Origin: Elymus sibiricus
Lineage: Eukaryota > Streptophyta > Magnoliopsida > Poales > Poaceae
Assembly (NCBI GenBank): GCA_039707655.1
Contig: CM077676.1
Span: forward strand, 430,629,379-430,693,378
DNA length: 64,000 nucleotides
Reading direction: 5' to 3'
Each line of letters starts with the position of its first letter. Position 1 is the stretch's first letter. A program made the position numbers and the translations under genes. This document shows positions 12,801 to 25,700 of the stretch, piece after piece. Under the pieces are notes generated by a model that was given only the letters and a program-made list of their open reading frames with translations, was not told the origin of the DNA and did no database searches.

Positions 12801-13954
12801 GGTCTATTGTCTTGCCTTTTACCGGTACCACCAAAGAGGGAAGGTTATGCGTGCGTGCTACCCTGGCCCGGTAGGCGGCGATAACCTTGTGAGCCTAGTA
12901 AAGTTATCTGCCGGCATCCCCGTTTGGGACAGTTTTGTTTGGCCACGTCGGTGGCAGGTGTCAGGAGTGACACAGGGGCCACCCACGACTTGGCCCGGAT
13001 GGGGTGTGATTGTCGGTGGGGCCGTAAGAGTGCCGGGCAATAGACAAGTTTTGTTGGAGCAGCATCGGTCCACCCGAATGGGAACAGGTACTGATGTACG
13101 AGGCCAGGAGCTCCATAGTGTGGGTAAAGTGTGCGACCTCTGCAAAGTGTAAATCTATTCGAATAGCCGCGTCCTTGGTCATGGGACACAGTTCGTACTA
13201 GGTCACACTATTTGGTCTGTGTCGAGTCTGGAGGAACAAACTATATAATGTTATTGTCAAGAGTGAACCAGAGAATGGTAAGGTTTGTCAGACTTACAGT
13301 ACAGATGCATGGACATCAGATGGTGTCAGGGATATGAATGTTAGCCCTGCAAGGGCTATGAGATGAATGGTCGGATGACCACAAGACTTGGTTGGATTTG
13401 GATCGGATTTGGGTTGGATCATGAAGTATTTGGAATATGGATTGTTCACTTGATATGTTTTACTTTAGTAGTTATCATACTGGATAATCCTGTTATAACA
13501 TGGTAATTAATATTGCTAGAGAGGTATGCTATGCCATGATAATTAATGTTGCTCTAATAACAAGTGCATGCTTGAATGCCATGGATTGCCTTGCTTGGTG
13601 TATATGTTGGTTTGGTCTGCTTGCGAGTACATTCAAAAGTACTCAGCGGCCTTCAATGTGGCCAGGTTCACCTAAGGATCCGACGTCCACTAGCGAGGAG
13701 CCGGAGTGTTCGCGGGCTAGAAGAGTAACCCAGTCAGAACCCTGTGGATTGGAGCCGCACCAAGACCATGCTGCCTTAGATAGAGCTTTTCCGCTGCCAT
13801 CACCCTTGTAACATATCATGTAAGACTTATATATCCATTAATAGAAATGCATGTGTTCATGATACTTGTTGTAAACACGCATGCCAGAGTGATTTCCTGG
13901 GCTGGCGTGTGCGGCGACTGTCTGGCTACAGTGGTATTCAGGCGGGGCGCCACA
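9851..13954 (+). mobile_element. 5' LTR (4.1 kb) of LARD-like element A
   Basis: The LTR begins tgttacaccatgg and ends gcgccaca just before a Met-type primer binding site. Its first 1.9 kb recurs at 36771-38589, which is the start of the 3' LTR. A 98 bp segment (10361-10458) is missing from the 3' copy. An LTR this long around a non-coding interior resembles the large retrotransposon derivatives (LARDs) known from Triticeae, but I cannot assign a family name. The five bases before it, tggtg (9846-9850), are the candidate target-site duplication. Confidence 0.7.
11509..11516 (+). promoter_or_regulatory. TATA box of the element A 5' LTR promoter
   Basis: The motif tataaata stands in a GC-rich setting (gccgcc before, ggtcc after) and is preserved at 38307-38314 in the 3' LTR. 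This fits an RNA polymerase II core promoter in the LTR, with the transcript starting some 30 bases downstream. Confidence 0.6.
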
Positions 13955-15776
13955 ACGGATGGTATCAGAGCCAGGCTGACTGTAGGTTACCCTAGCCAGA
14001 CTGCATTGTCTTGTGCTCAGTAGGAAGCCCAGATGGATTTCAGCCATCTTTGCCAAACAGGCATGGCTACTATTGATCATAAGGCAACCGCATAGGTTTT
14101 TGGCTCCATCAGACCCCAACTCCCGTGGACTTTGCCTCCGGTGGGAAATGTCTGCACCAGGCAACGACCCGTGAGCCCTGAACCTCTATGTAAACCAGAT
14201 ATCCCACCTTGCTTGCTAACCATGGCATTTCTCTCCTCAAATCCAGTTTCCTGTGGGAAATGCCTATAAATTCCTTCTTTCCCCGACAACCATAGGATCG
14301 TTGACTAAGCCACTTTGGCTATGGTCGTGCGTCGAGTTTGATGTTCCCTAAGGAAGTAGTAGGAGCTTGACACCAATTGCTACCAGGAGCATTGTGTGGT
14401 TTGCTTCTAAGTCCTTAGAGGTGCATCAAGTATGCTAGGCTAGTTATACTAGTGAATCTTTGGCCACATGTGTAAGGTTCGCAAAATTTGAGCTTTATTT
14501 GCTTTTTGGTTTTCCGCGGTTCTTGTTTCTTTTCTCGATTCCGTTATGTCGCTCCGACTGGATCCATCTGCAAGAACTGCCAAGAAAGACCAGCATACAA
14601 CTTGGATAATACCCAATAATCCAAATTCAGTAAGAGTCAAGCCAAGCCAACTGCCCGAGATTCAGAACATTATCACCGGATCTGTCTAGAATGAAGGATG
14701 GGTCAGAAGCAGAATCTGCGTGCTACCGACAAGGCCAGAATATACCTGAGAGAGTTTGCCTCAGAACAAATCACACCTAAGGAACAGTCAGATGAGCTAT
14801 CGGGAATGGACACCAGCAAGAGCAAATTATTCGGTCCTCGACACAGGGATTATTTCAGTCAGTAGGGTGAATCTGACTCAAGAATCATTTATTCCCCACA
14901 GAAGGCATGTTTCGAGAACGTGAAGGTGCCAAGAGCAACAACAAAACTCCGGTATGTTGATACAAATTTCAAAGCATATTTTGGAATTTACCGTGCACAT
15001 ACAAAATTTTCTAGGCAAAGTGAACAAGGTTTGTGAGGAATAGGGATGCGTTCATGGCTGCCCAGAATCAATGAGAATTTCACTTACTTGGATGCTCAGC
15101 TGAACCAAATGGAATTATCCGCCAACTTCTCACTATCGGCAACACTTGGTTTGAATACAAAGGGTATTTTGAATTAATTACCAACATGAAGTCTGCATCA
15201 GTTGTGCAACCTTTACAGCAATAATGAGCAGACCAGCAGAAGGACTAGCGGTGTGCATGACCAACGGAATATCTTCAGTCAAGGTATGACCTACCCCAAG
15301 TTATGGCTCCACTATGGGAAAATTTTGGATACTCCGGAAGGAAGCCAGAATTGGCCATAGATCCGACCGCACATCACAACAAAAGGCTTATGGTGTAAGC
15401 AATCCAACCTTCCTCCGCAAGCTATCGAGAAGAGCTTACAACGCAAGACTCCCCAATCTTTCTCACTACGTCACTATGAGGGAAAGCTTCTGAGGTACAA
15501 TACCCAGCCTTCTTCGGCACACTACCTTGGCAGAAGCTTTGAACGTAAGGTATTCAGCCTTCTGCAGCACGCCGTCATGCCCACAACAATCTTGTCAGAA
15601 GTACGAACTAGTCCGAATACACGTTTGCCTCAGAACTCACTGGTCATGAAAGGATTTATCCTACCCCTGCATATGTTGTGAGCATGCAGTCCAGTGGATC
15701 AGTTCATGTGAGCCACTCGTACATGGGAATAACTGTGCTTGGAGAAACATTGGCCCCACACTTAAAAGAAGGATAT
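13955..15776 (+). mobile_element. Internal region of element A, left part
   Basis: It follows the primer binding site and runs up to the target-site duplication of element D. No gag or pol domain is readable in any frame and the longest ORFs are around 100 codons without motifs. With 33729-34026 and 36151-36770, the unspliced interior of A would be only about 2.7 kb plus this fragment's neighbours, and non-coding throughout. Confidence 0.6.
13960..13972 (+). other. Primer binding site (tRNA-Met type) of element A
   Basis: The sequence tggtatcagagcc begins five bases after the LTR end and is an exact match to the common Met-type primer site of plant LTR elements. Confidence 0.8.
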
Positions 15777-15781
15777 GAACG

Positions 15782-16947
15782 TGATACGTCTCCAACGTCT
15801 CTATAATTTATGAAGTATTGATGCCATGTTTATTATAGTTTTTTATGATTTTGATGCACTTTTATATGGCTTTTATATGATTTTTATGGATTAACATATT
15901 GACCTAGTGCCCAGTGCCAGTTGCTGTTTTCTGCTTGTTTTTGGTTTTCCAGAAAATCCATCTCAAATGAAGTCCAAATGCATCGAAACTTTTTGACGAT
16001 TTTTTCTGGAAGGAAACGGACCCAGGAAACTTCGGGGAAGCAGCAGACGAGCCACAGGGGCCCCACGAGCCACCTGGGCGCGCCTGCCCCCCCCCCCTCC
16101 CCCCCAGGCGCGCCCTGGTGCCTTGTGGGTCCCCTGTGGCACCTCTTCGCGTGATTCCAACGCTGAAAAATCCTATATATTCAGAAACCCCCGAAAGTTA
16201 ACCTAGATGAGTTTTTACGCCGCCGCAAGCCTCTATACCTCCACGATCTAATCTACAGCCCTTTTCCGGCACCCTGCCGGAGGGGGGAATCATCACCGGA
16301 GGCCATCTTCATCATCCCTGCGGTCTCCATGACGAGGAGGGAGTAGTTCACCCTCGGGTCTGAGGGTTTGTACCAGTAGCTATGTGTTTGATCTCTCTCT
16401 CTCTCTCGTGTTCTAGATTTACCACGATCTTGACGTATCGCGAGCTTTGTTAATATAGATGGATCATATGGTGTTTCTTCCCTCTCTATCTTTGTTGTGA
16501 TGAATCGAATCTTTTCCCTTTGGGGTTTCGTTATTGTCGGATTGAATATTTCAGATTTGAGAACACTTGATGTATGTCTTGCATATGAATACCCGTGGTG
16601 ACAATGGGGTATTATATTGATTCACTTGATGTATGTTTTGGTACTCAACTCGCGGATTCCCGAGGTGACATTGGGGTAATCTATGCATAGGGGTTGATGC
16701 ACGTTTTCATTATCTTTTCTCCCATAGAAACTCTGGGGTGCTCCTTGAAGTTCTTTGTGTGGATTGAATATTATGATTATGAAGTTGTTTGATGCATATC
16801 GTATAATCAACTCATGGATACTTGTGGTGACATTGGAGTATCTAGGTGACATTAGAGTTGGTTGATGTGTATCATATGGTGTTATTTTAGTACGAACTCT
16901 AGGGATGTTTGTGACAATTATAGGAATGGCTCAATAGATCGATCGGA
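15782..16947 (+). repeat. 5' LTR of element D, part before CACTA-1
   Basis: It aligns to 32035-33189 of the 3' LTR with a few percent divergence. A ct microsatellite lies near 16392-16406. The C-rich run near 16090 is also present in the 3' LTR. The rest of this LTR continues at 27550. Confidence 0.85.
16945..16947 (+). other. Target-site duplication of CACTA-1, left copy
   Basis: The bases gga occur here and again at 27547-27549. The 3' LTR of D reads gatcggaaaggat at the same place with only one gga, so the unoccupied site is visible in the window. Confidence 0.95.
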
Positions 16948-17345
16948 CACTACTAGGAAATACCTTATAGGTGGAGGCTTAACAGTAGCGAGGGGCAAAC
17001 ACCGGCGCTACTGGTAATTAACAGTAGTGCGTTCTAAGGACAGGCGCTACTGGTATCAACTTAGCAGTAGCGCGGGTGTACGTGACATCGCTTCTGGTAA
17101 ATGGGCCCCACCGTACCCACCAGGCCACGAATAGTAGCAGCGCAGGCTGGGGAAAAGGCTCTACTGTTATTGCTATTAGCAGTAGCGCGGGTCAGGTACC
17201 CACTGCTGCAACTACGGCTGCACTGTCCAACGTGGTGGTCCCCGCTTAGGAGTAGCGTGGTTTGCGGACCAGCGCTGCTGCTATTGATCTTAGCAGTAGC
17301 GCCGTTCGCCGACACGCGCTACTGCTAAGCCGTAGCTGGCACCTT
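16948..17345 (+). repeat. Left terminal and subterminal repeats of CACTA-1
   Basis: After the CACTACTAGG terminus, motifs like agcagtagcgcgg and their reverse complements recur at roughly 50-60 bp spacing. In En/Spm elements such arrays are the binding sites of the TnpA-type protein. The ORFs at 17061-17328 on both strands are shadows of this array. Confidence 0.8.
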
Positions 17346-17975
17346 TTGCAGCCCCCTTTCCCCCCTCCCCCTCCTCTCTCCCTCACTTCTTCTCCCTCAC
17401 TTGATTTCCCCATTAGCTAGCTTTCTTCTCTCTTCTCTCTACTTTAATGCCCCCTCCACCATCTCCATTAATGCACCACTTTTCTCTCTTAGCTTCCTCA
17501 CTCTTCTCTCCTCCCTCCACTAGTTAGAGCTAGCCATTTCCTTCCCCTACTAGCTGTAGATCTATCCATTTAGTGGAACCTATCAACTCCCCAAATAGAT
17601 ATATTCTTTAATGGAGTAAAGCCATCTAGTCACCGTGCTTCTCTCTCGAGATAGCTAGGTGAGTAAAAAATTGTGCTTTTTGGAAGAATTAATGGAAAAT
17701 ATGTGTGTGATATGATCGAATCGGGCGATATGATGGAAATTGTGCGTGTGGCATGAGATGCCGCCTATATGTTTATTTGCCGAATTGCGTGTGACATGAG
17801 AGTTGCTTATGTTTTGCCGAAATGTCGATTTATTTCCGTTTCGGCGAATTTCAGGCAAACTCTATATGTCCTTTTTTTAGGGAAGGTCATGTCGAATTTT
17901 TGTATGACTTTGATGCATGCATGCATGGATGCGTTTGTAAACCTTTTGCTTATTAATTATACCACGCAGGCGATC

Positions 17976-20900
17976 ATGAAGGTCAGTGGAACGATGGTGG
18001 AAAGATGGTTGCGATCCACGGTTCACGACATGTATGAAAATAACCGGAAGGAGATTTTCTGTCCGTGTCGAAGATGCAAAGGAGCAGTCTTGCTCGACCC
18101 CTTTAAGGAAGGCCGTTTGAAAGCGCACCTGCTCATGACTGGTTTCATGGATGGCTATACTCGGTGGACAAGTGAAGATGATGACGTCAATGGGGCAGCC
18201 AATGACGACATTGGACCAAACGAAGAGATGACCAATAATGGTGGCGGAGAAGAGGCTGAACATGGCGGCGAAGAAGAGGCCGGACATGGGGGCGGAGAAG
18301 AGGCCGGACATGGGGGCGGAGAAGTGGCCGGACATGACACAGAAGACGCGGACACGCCGGAGCATTCGTCGCTACTAAGTTCAGTCGTGCGGGACCCTCA
18401 TGTTCGAGACTTGCTTCGCAAGAAGACGACTAACGACAGAGCTGCTTGTAGAGAGGAGGCCAAGCTGGAGCAACTGGAGGTAGACTCTCATACTCCATTG
18501 TATGATGGTTGCGATCCCGAGGTGACCCGCTTGAGTTTCACGCTCGAACTTCTATAGACAAAGGCTAAAAACAAATGGACCGACAGAAGCCTCGATGAGC
18601 TTCTCAAGTATCTAAAGAAGGTTCTTCCCGTGGGGAACCTGTGTCCTACTAGTGTCGATGAGGCCAAGAAGATCGTGTGCCCTCTTGATCTGCCGCACAT
18701 TAGATACCATGCATGCATCAACGATTGCATCATTTATCGGAAGGAGCACGCGGAAAAAAACAACTGTCCGGTGTGCAATGCTTCTCGATACAAGAAGGCT
18801 GGAAAGAAATCTCCCCAGAAAGTTGTATGGTACCTACCGATCACTCCCCGTCTGCAGCGTTATTTCGTAGATCCTAAGGAAGCAAAGCTCATGCGCTGGC
18901 ACGCGGAGAGGGTGAAGCCCGACGATGGAGATGATCCGAAGCTGAGACACCTCGCGGATTCAAGCCAGTGGAGAGCGTTCAATGCCGAATATCAATTTTT
19001 CGCAGGTGATCCAAGGAACATCGTGCTTGGCACGAGTACCGATGGCATGAATCTATTTGGCAACCAGAACACCAACCATAGCACATGGCCCATGTTTGTA
19101 TGGATGTACAACCTTTCCCCCTGGAAGTGCATGAAGACAAAGTACATACACATGAGCATGCTGATTCAAGGGCCGAAACAACCGGGAAATAATATTAATC
19201 TGTATCTGGGGCTACTTCAAGAGGAGTTAGACATGTTATGGAAAACACCGGCCAAGACATGGGACGCCAGCAAAGGCGAGTATTTCTATATGAGAGCCGC
19301 GCTGATGACGACGGTGCACGACTATCTCGGTTATGGATATGTCGCAGGCCAGGTGTGCCACAGATATTGCGGATGCACGCGGTGCATGGATGATACAACG
19401 TCTCAGCAGCTAATGAAAGATGGCGGGTCTGGGAAAATCGTGTACATGGGGCATCGAAGATGGCTCGCGAAGCACGACCCGTGGAGAAACCGTGGAGATC
19501 TATTCAATGGTGAGGCTGAGCATCGAGGACCTCCACGTAAGAGGAGCGGCGCCGAAATCGATGAGCTGTTGAAAAACTGGGAACAGTGCCCCGCGCCGGG
19601 AAAGATTAAAAAGGTGTCGGAGCCGCTGCTGAAGGTATGGAAAACGAGGTCTGTTTTCTGGGACTTGGAGTACTGGCCCAAACTCGACACGCCTCATTGC
19701 CTTGATCAAATGCATATCACGAAGAATGTCCTTGAGAGCTTGCTTGCAACACTGATGAACATGCCGGATAAGACCAAGGATGGGCCGAAGGCAAGAAGAG
19801 ACTTGGAAGATTTGAACATCAGGGCAGATCTCCACATGCCGCCCCGTAAAAAGTCGGAGGAGACGGAGACGGAGGCGTGGGACCAGGGCAAAAAAGTCAA
19901 CAAGAAGGAAGAGAATTATTTCCCCCCTTCTTGCTTTACCTTAAGTCTGAAGGAGATCGATCAATTCTTCAACTGCCTTACCGGAATTAAAGTTAGTTCC
20001 GGTTACTGTGGGAAGATAAGCAGATTTCTAGACACCAAGAAGAAAAGGTTCAGCGCGATGAAGTCTCATGACTGTCATGTGATGATGATGCAGATACTTC
20101 CTGTTGCCCTTAGAGGGATAATGGACAAGCACGTCCATGACACGCTTATTAGTCTCTGCAACTTTTTCGACGTTATCTCTCGAAAGCAGCTCCGAAGGCT
20201 ACAGGAAGAGATCGTTGTGATACTAAATGAGCTTGAGATGTACTTCCCGCCCGCGTTCTTTGACGTCATGGTGCATCTGTGTGTCCACATTGTGGACGAC
20301 ATCATAGACCTCGGCCGACATTCCTGCACAACATGATGCCGTTCGAGAGGATGAATGGGATCATCAAAGGATTCGTTCGTAACATGTCCCGTCCGGATGG
20401 AAGCATCATCTAGGGCTATCTGACCCAAGAGTGCACCTCTTTCTACGAGAATTATCTATATGGCGGAGACCCTGTTGTTGGTTTGCCCATTAACAAGCAC
20501 CTTGGGAGGCTCAGAGGAGAAGGTCACACCAACGGTCGGAGGGAACTACATGTGGACCACTCGGGTCGACGCAATGACTTTGACAGAGCAAACTTAGTAG
20601 TGCTACAGCACCTAGACGTGGTAGATCCTTTCGCGACACTGCACAAAGAAACCATCGCAAAGAAGTACCGTGACCGGGGGCTATGCAAGACGAACGCCGA
20701 AGTTATTAAAGAGCACAACTCCACTTTCCTGCCTTGGTTCAAAGAGCATGTTCTTTCTAATCCCCCGGAAGAGGGCTCTATGGACGGATTGCTCATATAC
20801 GCCTTAGCACATGGCCCCGCAGCCAACCTCGCGACCTATCAGGCATACGATATCAATGGATACACGTTCTACACGGAGGCCAAAGATATAAACAGTGATT

Positions 20901-21454
20901 TTTAGAACTCAGGGGTGACGATGGAATGCATGACCGGCGACAACGCCGCAATTGAAAGATTCTACGGAAGGGTCGAAGAGATCTGGGAGCTTGACTACTC
21001 AGGACTGCACGATGCGACGATGTTCCGTGTCAGATGGGCTAAGAAAGTCGAAAGAGAAAACTGGTATTTCACTACCATGTCTATACCCGACGCCAAGAGC
21101 GCTACCGTGAACGCCATCGCAAAAAACGAGCCATGGGTACACGCTAAGCACGTGACACAATGCTTCTTCATAACCGACCCGAGCAATCCCAGCCGTGTTG
21201 TCGTGAGGAGAGGCAAAAGGAACATCATCGGAATGGATGGAGTCGCCAACGAGGAAGACTACGACCAGTACGGCAACCCGATGAGGGAAGATGACGATGA
21301 CGATGAAGCATACGTCAAAAGAAGAATCAATACTACATTACCTAAGAAAGATCGTGCTCCATGGAAAAGGAAAAGTTACAACGAGGGGCTCAATTATTCG
21401 ACAGCGAACAAGAAGGGAAAGAAGCTCACTCAGAAACGAAAACGTCGACGCTGA
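17976..21454 (+). pseudogene. CACTA-1 tnp2-type transposase, broken
   Basis: This is the DDE-type transposase of a CACTA element. The ATG at 17976 follows a good splice acceptor (ccacgcag), so upstream sequence is probably leader intron. In order the frame shows a transposase-associated Cys region (FCPCRRCKG, about residue 27), an acidic Gly/His repeat (about 90-120), a CPVC zinc-type motif, the tnp2 core with STDGMNLFGN (about residue 355), a DUF4218-like part ending near 20335, a DUF4216-like part (about 20980-21190) and a basic tail. Lesions are in-frame TAG at 18555-18557, 20411-20413 and 20903-20905, and a one-base deletion near 20313 shown by continuation of the homology in another frame. 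Total length, near 1,160 codons, is usual for the family. Confidence 0.9.
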
Positions 21455-21589
21455 GAAACCATCATTTATATATATGTATTTATTTTGTGTACGCACTTAA
21501 TCGTTATCGGTCAAATGATATGTAATATATATCGTCGCCTGGGTTATATACATTGTATCTGATCCCCTTCTTCCCGGCTCGGTCGTCTT

Positions 21590-21722
21590 TCGGAAAAGAA
21601 AATAAAATGAAAAGAAATAGAAAAATGAGAAAGGAAATAAGAAAATGAAAGGATTAGAAAAGGAAATGAAAAGAAAAAGAAAAAGGAGAAAGGAAATAAG
21701 AAAAATAAAATGAAAAGAAAAA
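21590..21722 (+). repeat. A/G-rich low-complexity tract
   Basis: Repeats of gaaaagaaa and gaaataagaaaa type lie directly after the transposase gene and before a palindrome. No coding potential is seen; a reverse ORF across it is a Phe/Ser-rich shadow. Confidence 0.7.
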
Positions 21723-21730
21723 TCAAAGGA

Positions 21731-21849
21731 ATAGCAGTAGCGCGTTTATGGACCCGCGCTATAGTTAACTTATCTGTAGCGCCGGTTTGTGTAGCCCGTG
21801 CTACAGATAAGTTAACTATAGCGCGGGTCCATAAACGCGCTACTGCTAT
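21731..21849. repeat. Internal palindrome built from CACTA subterminal motifs
   Basis: The left arm starts atagcagtagcgcg and the right arm ends cgcgctactgctat. Between them the arms pair for about 55 bases each around a short centre (ccggtttgtgtagcc), with few mismatches. The motif agcagtagcgc matches the subterminal repeats at both CACTA-1 ends. It lies between the two transcription units, so it may be a nested minimal derivative or an internal regulatory site. Confidence 0.8.
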
Positions 21850-22529
21850 GTTCGAGTTAACCGCACCGCAAGGGCCTTTCTTCCCCAATTTCCCCCATTC
21901 CCCCCCATTCCATCCCCTTGCCCTCCTCCACGCCATCGCCGGAGCCCTCGTCGCCCTTGCCTCCTCGCGCCGTCGCCGGAGCCCGTCCTCGCCGCGCCTG
22001 CCTCCTCCTCGACGTCGCCGCGCGCCTGCCTCCTCCCCCTTGACCTCGCCGCGCCTGCCTCCTCCTCGACCTCGCCGCGCGCCTGCCTCCTCCTCCTCGA
22101 TGTCGCCGCAAGTCCAACCTCCTCCTCCTCCATCGACCTCGCCGCCCTGTAAGCCCCTCCTCTCCCCTCCCCTCTTGTCTCTCTCTGCTCTCTCTCTCTC
22201 TACCATATGTATGAACCCTAGGTTATTTAGTGCTAGATTAGTTCCATATGAACCCTAGGGTTAGTGCTAGATTATGAAACCTAGGTGCCATTTGAACCCT
22301 AAGTTAGTGTTATGAACCCTAGATTATGGTGAATTTCTTTGAATAATTAAAGTGCATGAATTTCTTTGATATACATGATGTTGGCTGTTGATGGTGAACA
22401 TATTTTGAATAATTGAAGTGCCAAATGATGTTGGCTGCTGTTGTTGCCATATGATGTGCCAAATGATGGAGATGATGTGCTATTGCTGCCTATGTTGGCT
22501 TTTCTTGTTTGCAGGGAAATGATCCGAGT
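21850..22529 (+). other. GC-rich leader and intron-like stretch before the second CACTA-1 gene
   Basis: About 21930-22140 consists of imperfect repeats of cctcctcctcgac-cgccgcgc type, open in several frames on both strands but without domains. It is followed by AT-rich sequence with repeated aaccctag and gtgctagatta phrases. This looks like a 5' untranslated exon and intron. I see no protein gene in it. Confidence 0.5.
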
Positions 22530-22724
22530 GGCCTATGTTTTGCCGGAATGTTGATTCATTTCCGTTCCGGCGAATTTCAGGCGCTCGATATGTCCACTTT
22601 TTAGCAAAGGTCATGCCGAAATTTCCCGTGAATTTCAGCATGACTTGTGCTAGAAAGTAGGCATATCGAGTGCCCGGCATTTGCTTGGACGGGAATGAAA
22701 CGGCATTCCGGCAAACCATAGGCC
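22530..22724. repeat. Foldback (inverted repeat) upstream of the second CACTA-1 gene
   Basis: The segment starts ggcctatgttttgccgg and ends ccggcaaaccataggcc. The complementarity continues inward through gaatttcag, ctcgatatg and gcatgac pairs, so most of its 195 bases can fold. Its left arm is also similar to the leader of the transposase gene at 17806-17908. Confidence 0.75.
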
Positions 22725-22792
22725 TTTTTTTATGTCATTACTCATTTTATTATAGTTTAAGAATTAAACGAGCAGACTAAATCGTAGGAAAC

Positions 22793-25700
22793 ATGTCGAA
22801 CAACGACGAGACCGGGGCTTCTGACCACGCTGCCGACGACATACAATATGACCGTGAACATGATTACCTCGACTTTTTGTCTAGTCAGCAAACAGAAGGT
22901 TTGCAGGGTGACCTGGTCATAGCGGACGATGGTACTGCCGCCGACATCGACACCGATGGCACCGATGGCACCGGCACCGATGGCGGCGCCGAGACCGGCG
23001 CCGAAGGTACAGGCGCCGAAGGCGGTAACGAAAAGAAGAAGCAGAGGACATGACGCCCTAACAAACTCGGCATCGGAAGAATCCTGGTCACAGAGATGCA
23101 CCCCGGCAAATTCGAGCCAATAGCACCGGATGAACCTCGCAAGTGCTATGGCAACCAAGTCGGATGCATCCTACGGGAAACCGCAAGCATCAACGACAAT
23201 GACTTACGGAAGAAACCACATCTGGAGCACTTGCTCCTAACGAAGCTGCACAAGAGATTCCAGTTCCCCGGCCGGGATGACCGCATAGAAAACCCGTGGG
23301 ATGATGCTACCATGAAAGATATCAATAACCACGCCATGGGCATGTTCAGCAACGATTTGGCCGCCTGGAAAGGGAGGGTGAAACAAGCGATTCATGCTAA
23401 TGAACCTCTGTCCAAGATTTTGGCAGACAATCCGACACTTACGGCAGAGGAGTTCGAAAAGTTCAAGGACACTTCCGCTACCGAGGCAGCCAAGATTAAG
23501 TCTGAGAAATACAAGGGCCTTCAGCAAAGGAGCACGGGGAACCAACGCCTCGGAAGCCGTGGCTACATTAGCAAGAGGCCCATATGGGATAAGGAGGACG
23601 CGGAACATGAAGCCGCGGGGATCCCAGACCCCTACACGGAGTTCACCGACCCGCAGGAGCGTGACTTCATCAGGGCCCGGTACAAGTGGGACAAGGAAAA
23701 GAAGGTTTGGTACACGGACCCGATCACGAGGAAATTGATTAGATTACTGATAATTATTCTTTTACCACCTTACATTTAGCTTCTGATCAACTAGACTACA
23801 CGTTGTAGTAACATTCGTAAACGGTTCACGTTCCTTTTGCAGAAGGAGCAACACAGGCTTGCGGCCCAAAGCAACTCGTCGTCTCAGTCGTCGATGAGGC
23901 CCAAGTGGGACACCCCTCTCAACCGGACCTTGAACCAACTGAAGGGACTCCCTTTGGACCAGCGGCCGCAATATGGACGTGTGCACGGCGTCAGAGACGG
24001 CGCCACGTGGAAGTACTACTACAACGAGGGCCCGGAGGCCAAAAAGCAGAAAAAGAAGTTGAGTCAGTTGAACATCAATGAGAAGGTGAAGCTTGCGGTC
24101 GAGAAAAATGCAGCTGAGGCAGAGAAAAAAAGCAGCTGAGGCCGCAGAAGTGAACAAAAATGAGTTGGTCCAGCAGGCAGTCAATGCAGCTGTAGCTGCC
24201 TGCAGAAATGATTTCGCTACTAACTTGATTCCGGCTATTATCGACTGGACGAAGCAAAATCCAGACAAGACGGCACAAGATTTTCCCATGCCTAGCTTCG
24301 TCGGGAGCAACTCGGTGAACATCACACCACCACCATCTGCTGCCGCTACCGCACAAGGTCCTGCTCCCGCACCCGCTCATAGCAGCCCGTCCTCTGTCTC
24401 TGGCATGCTAGGCGGGCCTTCGTCTTTGGCTGACCTTGACGCCCTCACGGTAATTACACGTCGCACCAACATATATATAATCTTCCGTTTTCCGTTGCCT
24501 TTCGGATGTCTTACGCCGCAGACATGTCTTCGCAGGCCGACGAAACCCCGTGCACCGTACTCTATATGATCAACGGCCGGAAGGTGGACGTGGGAAAGGC
24601 AGTGATAATGAAGCCCTTGGAACTCACGTTCCATGGCCAGCCGATCCCCGTTGGCACCTTCAGGGTTACCTTGTCGAGTGTGAAAGCGGGCCACGAGGAT
24701 TTGACTCCTCCAGTACGGCTCGGGGGAGAGGAGGACGAGACCCCGATGCGGCTTGGAGAATGCAAGGGTTGGATGCTGCTGTGGCCGAAGAATCTTCTTC
24801 TTCTGGAGGCGGCCGAGAGCACACCAATGACCACACATCAGCAAGGTATGAACACCACCACCCCGCCTACGCAATTACCAGCGCCTCTCATGCCGGATGA
24901 GAGCGGCGGACGACGCGAGGAAGGGGGTCCAATAGTGGATGATGTAGTCGGCCCCGTGGAACAAGGAATGGATGATGAGATGGAGGAGGAGGACCCTCTC
25001 CGGTTCCTCAATACCGGTGCCGCCTATGACGACGGACAAATGATGAGTCAGCCATATGACTCAGGCTATGAGCATGTGGATGAGGAGATGGATGATGTGC
25101 CCGGGCAGGAACGTCCTAGAGTTGATTGCAAGAAGTCTCTCTTCATGCAATACTCACAGGACACGCCAGATGCCGCCTCAACGTAGGGTCATCTAGCCGA
25201 GGGTCGTAAAGTGCTTAGCCCGAAGACACTGGTGGTGGGGGTAAGGAAGGGTCTGGACGGTGAACCCAAGAAAAAGGAGAGGAAGAGACCGCCGAAGAGA
25301 GGCACTGCTGCCGCCAAAGCTGCCAAAGCTTCTAGCAGCCAGCCGACCGATTTTGCAGACCGTGTACCGGTCAAAGGTGCGGTGATGTACCATGTCACGG
25401 GCGAGCTGATCCTACCGCCGAAACCGCTAGAGGGCATATCAGGGGATCTCAGGAGACTGCACGACCATGTGCTGTCGACTGAGAAAAGCCTTCTCGCCTC
25501 GGAGGATCCAGGATATCCGCTTTACGCGGCTCGTGTGCCTCAGGCCAAGTGCTACGTCGACACACTGCCCGCGGAGGTGTTCTTCCTGCGGTTTGATCAC
25601 ATCTTTGAGATGTTTCTCACGAGCCGGCTCGATTTTATGATCGTCCGCCTTTTTGCGCTACATATGAACTTTGTCATCAGGAGAGAACAAATCTCGCAAA

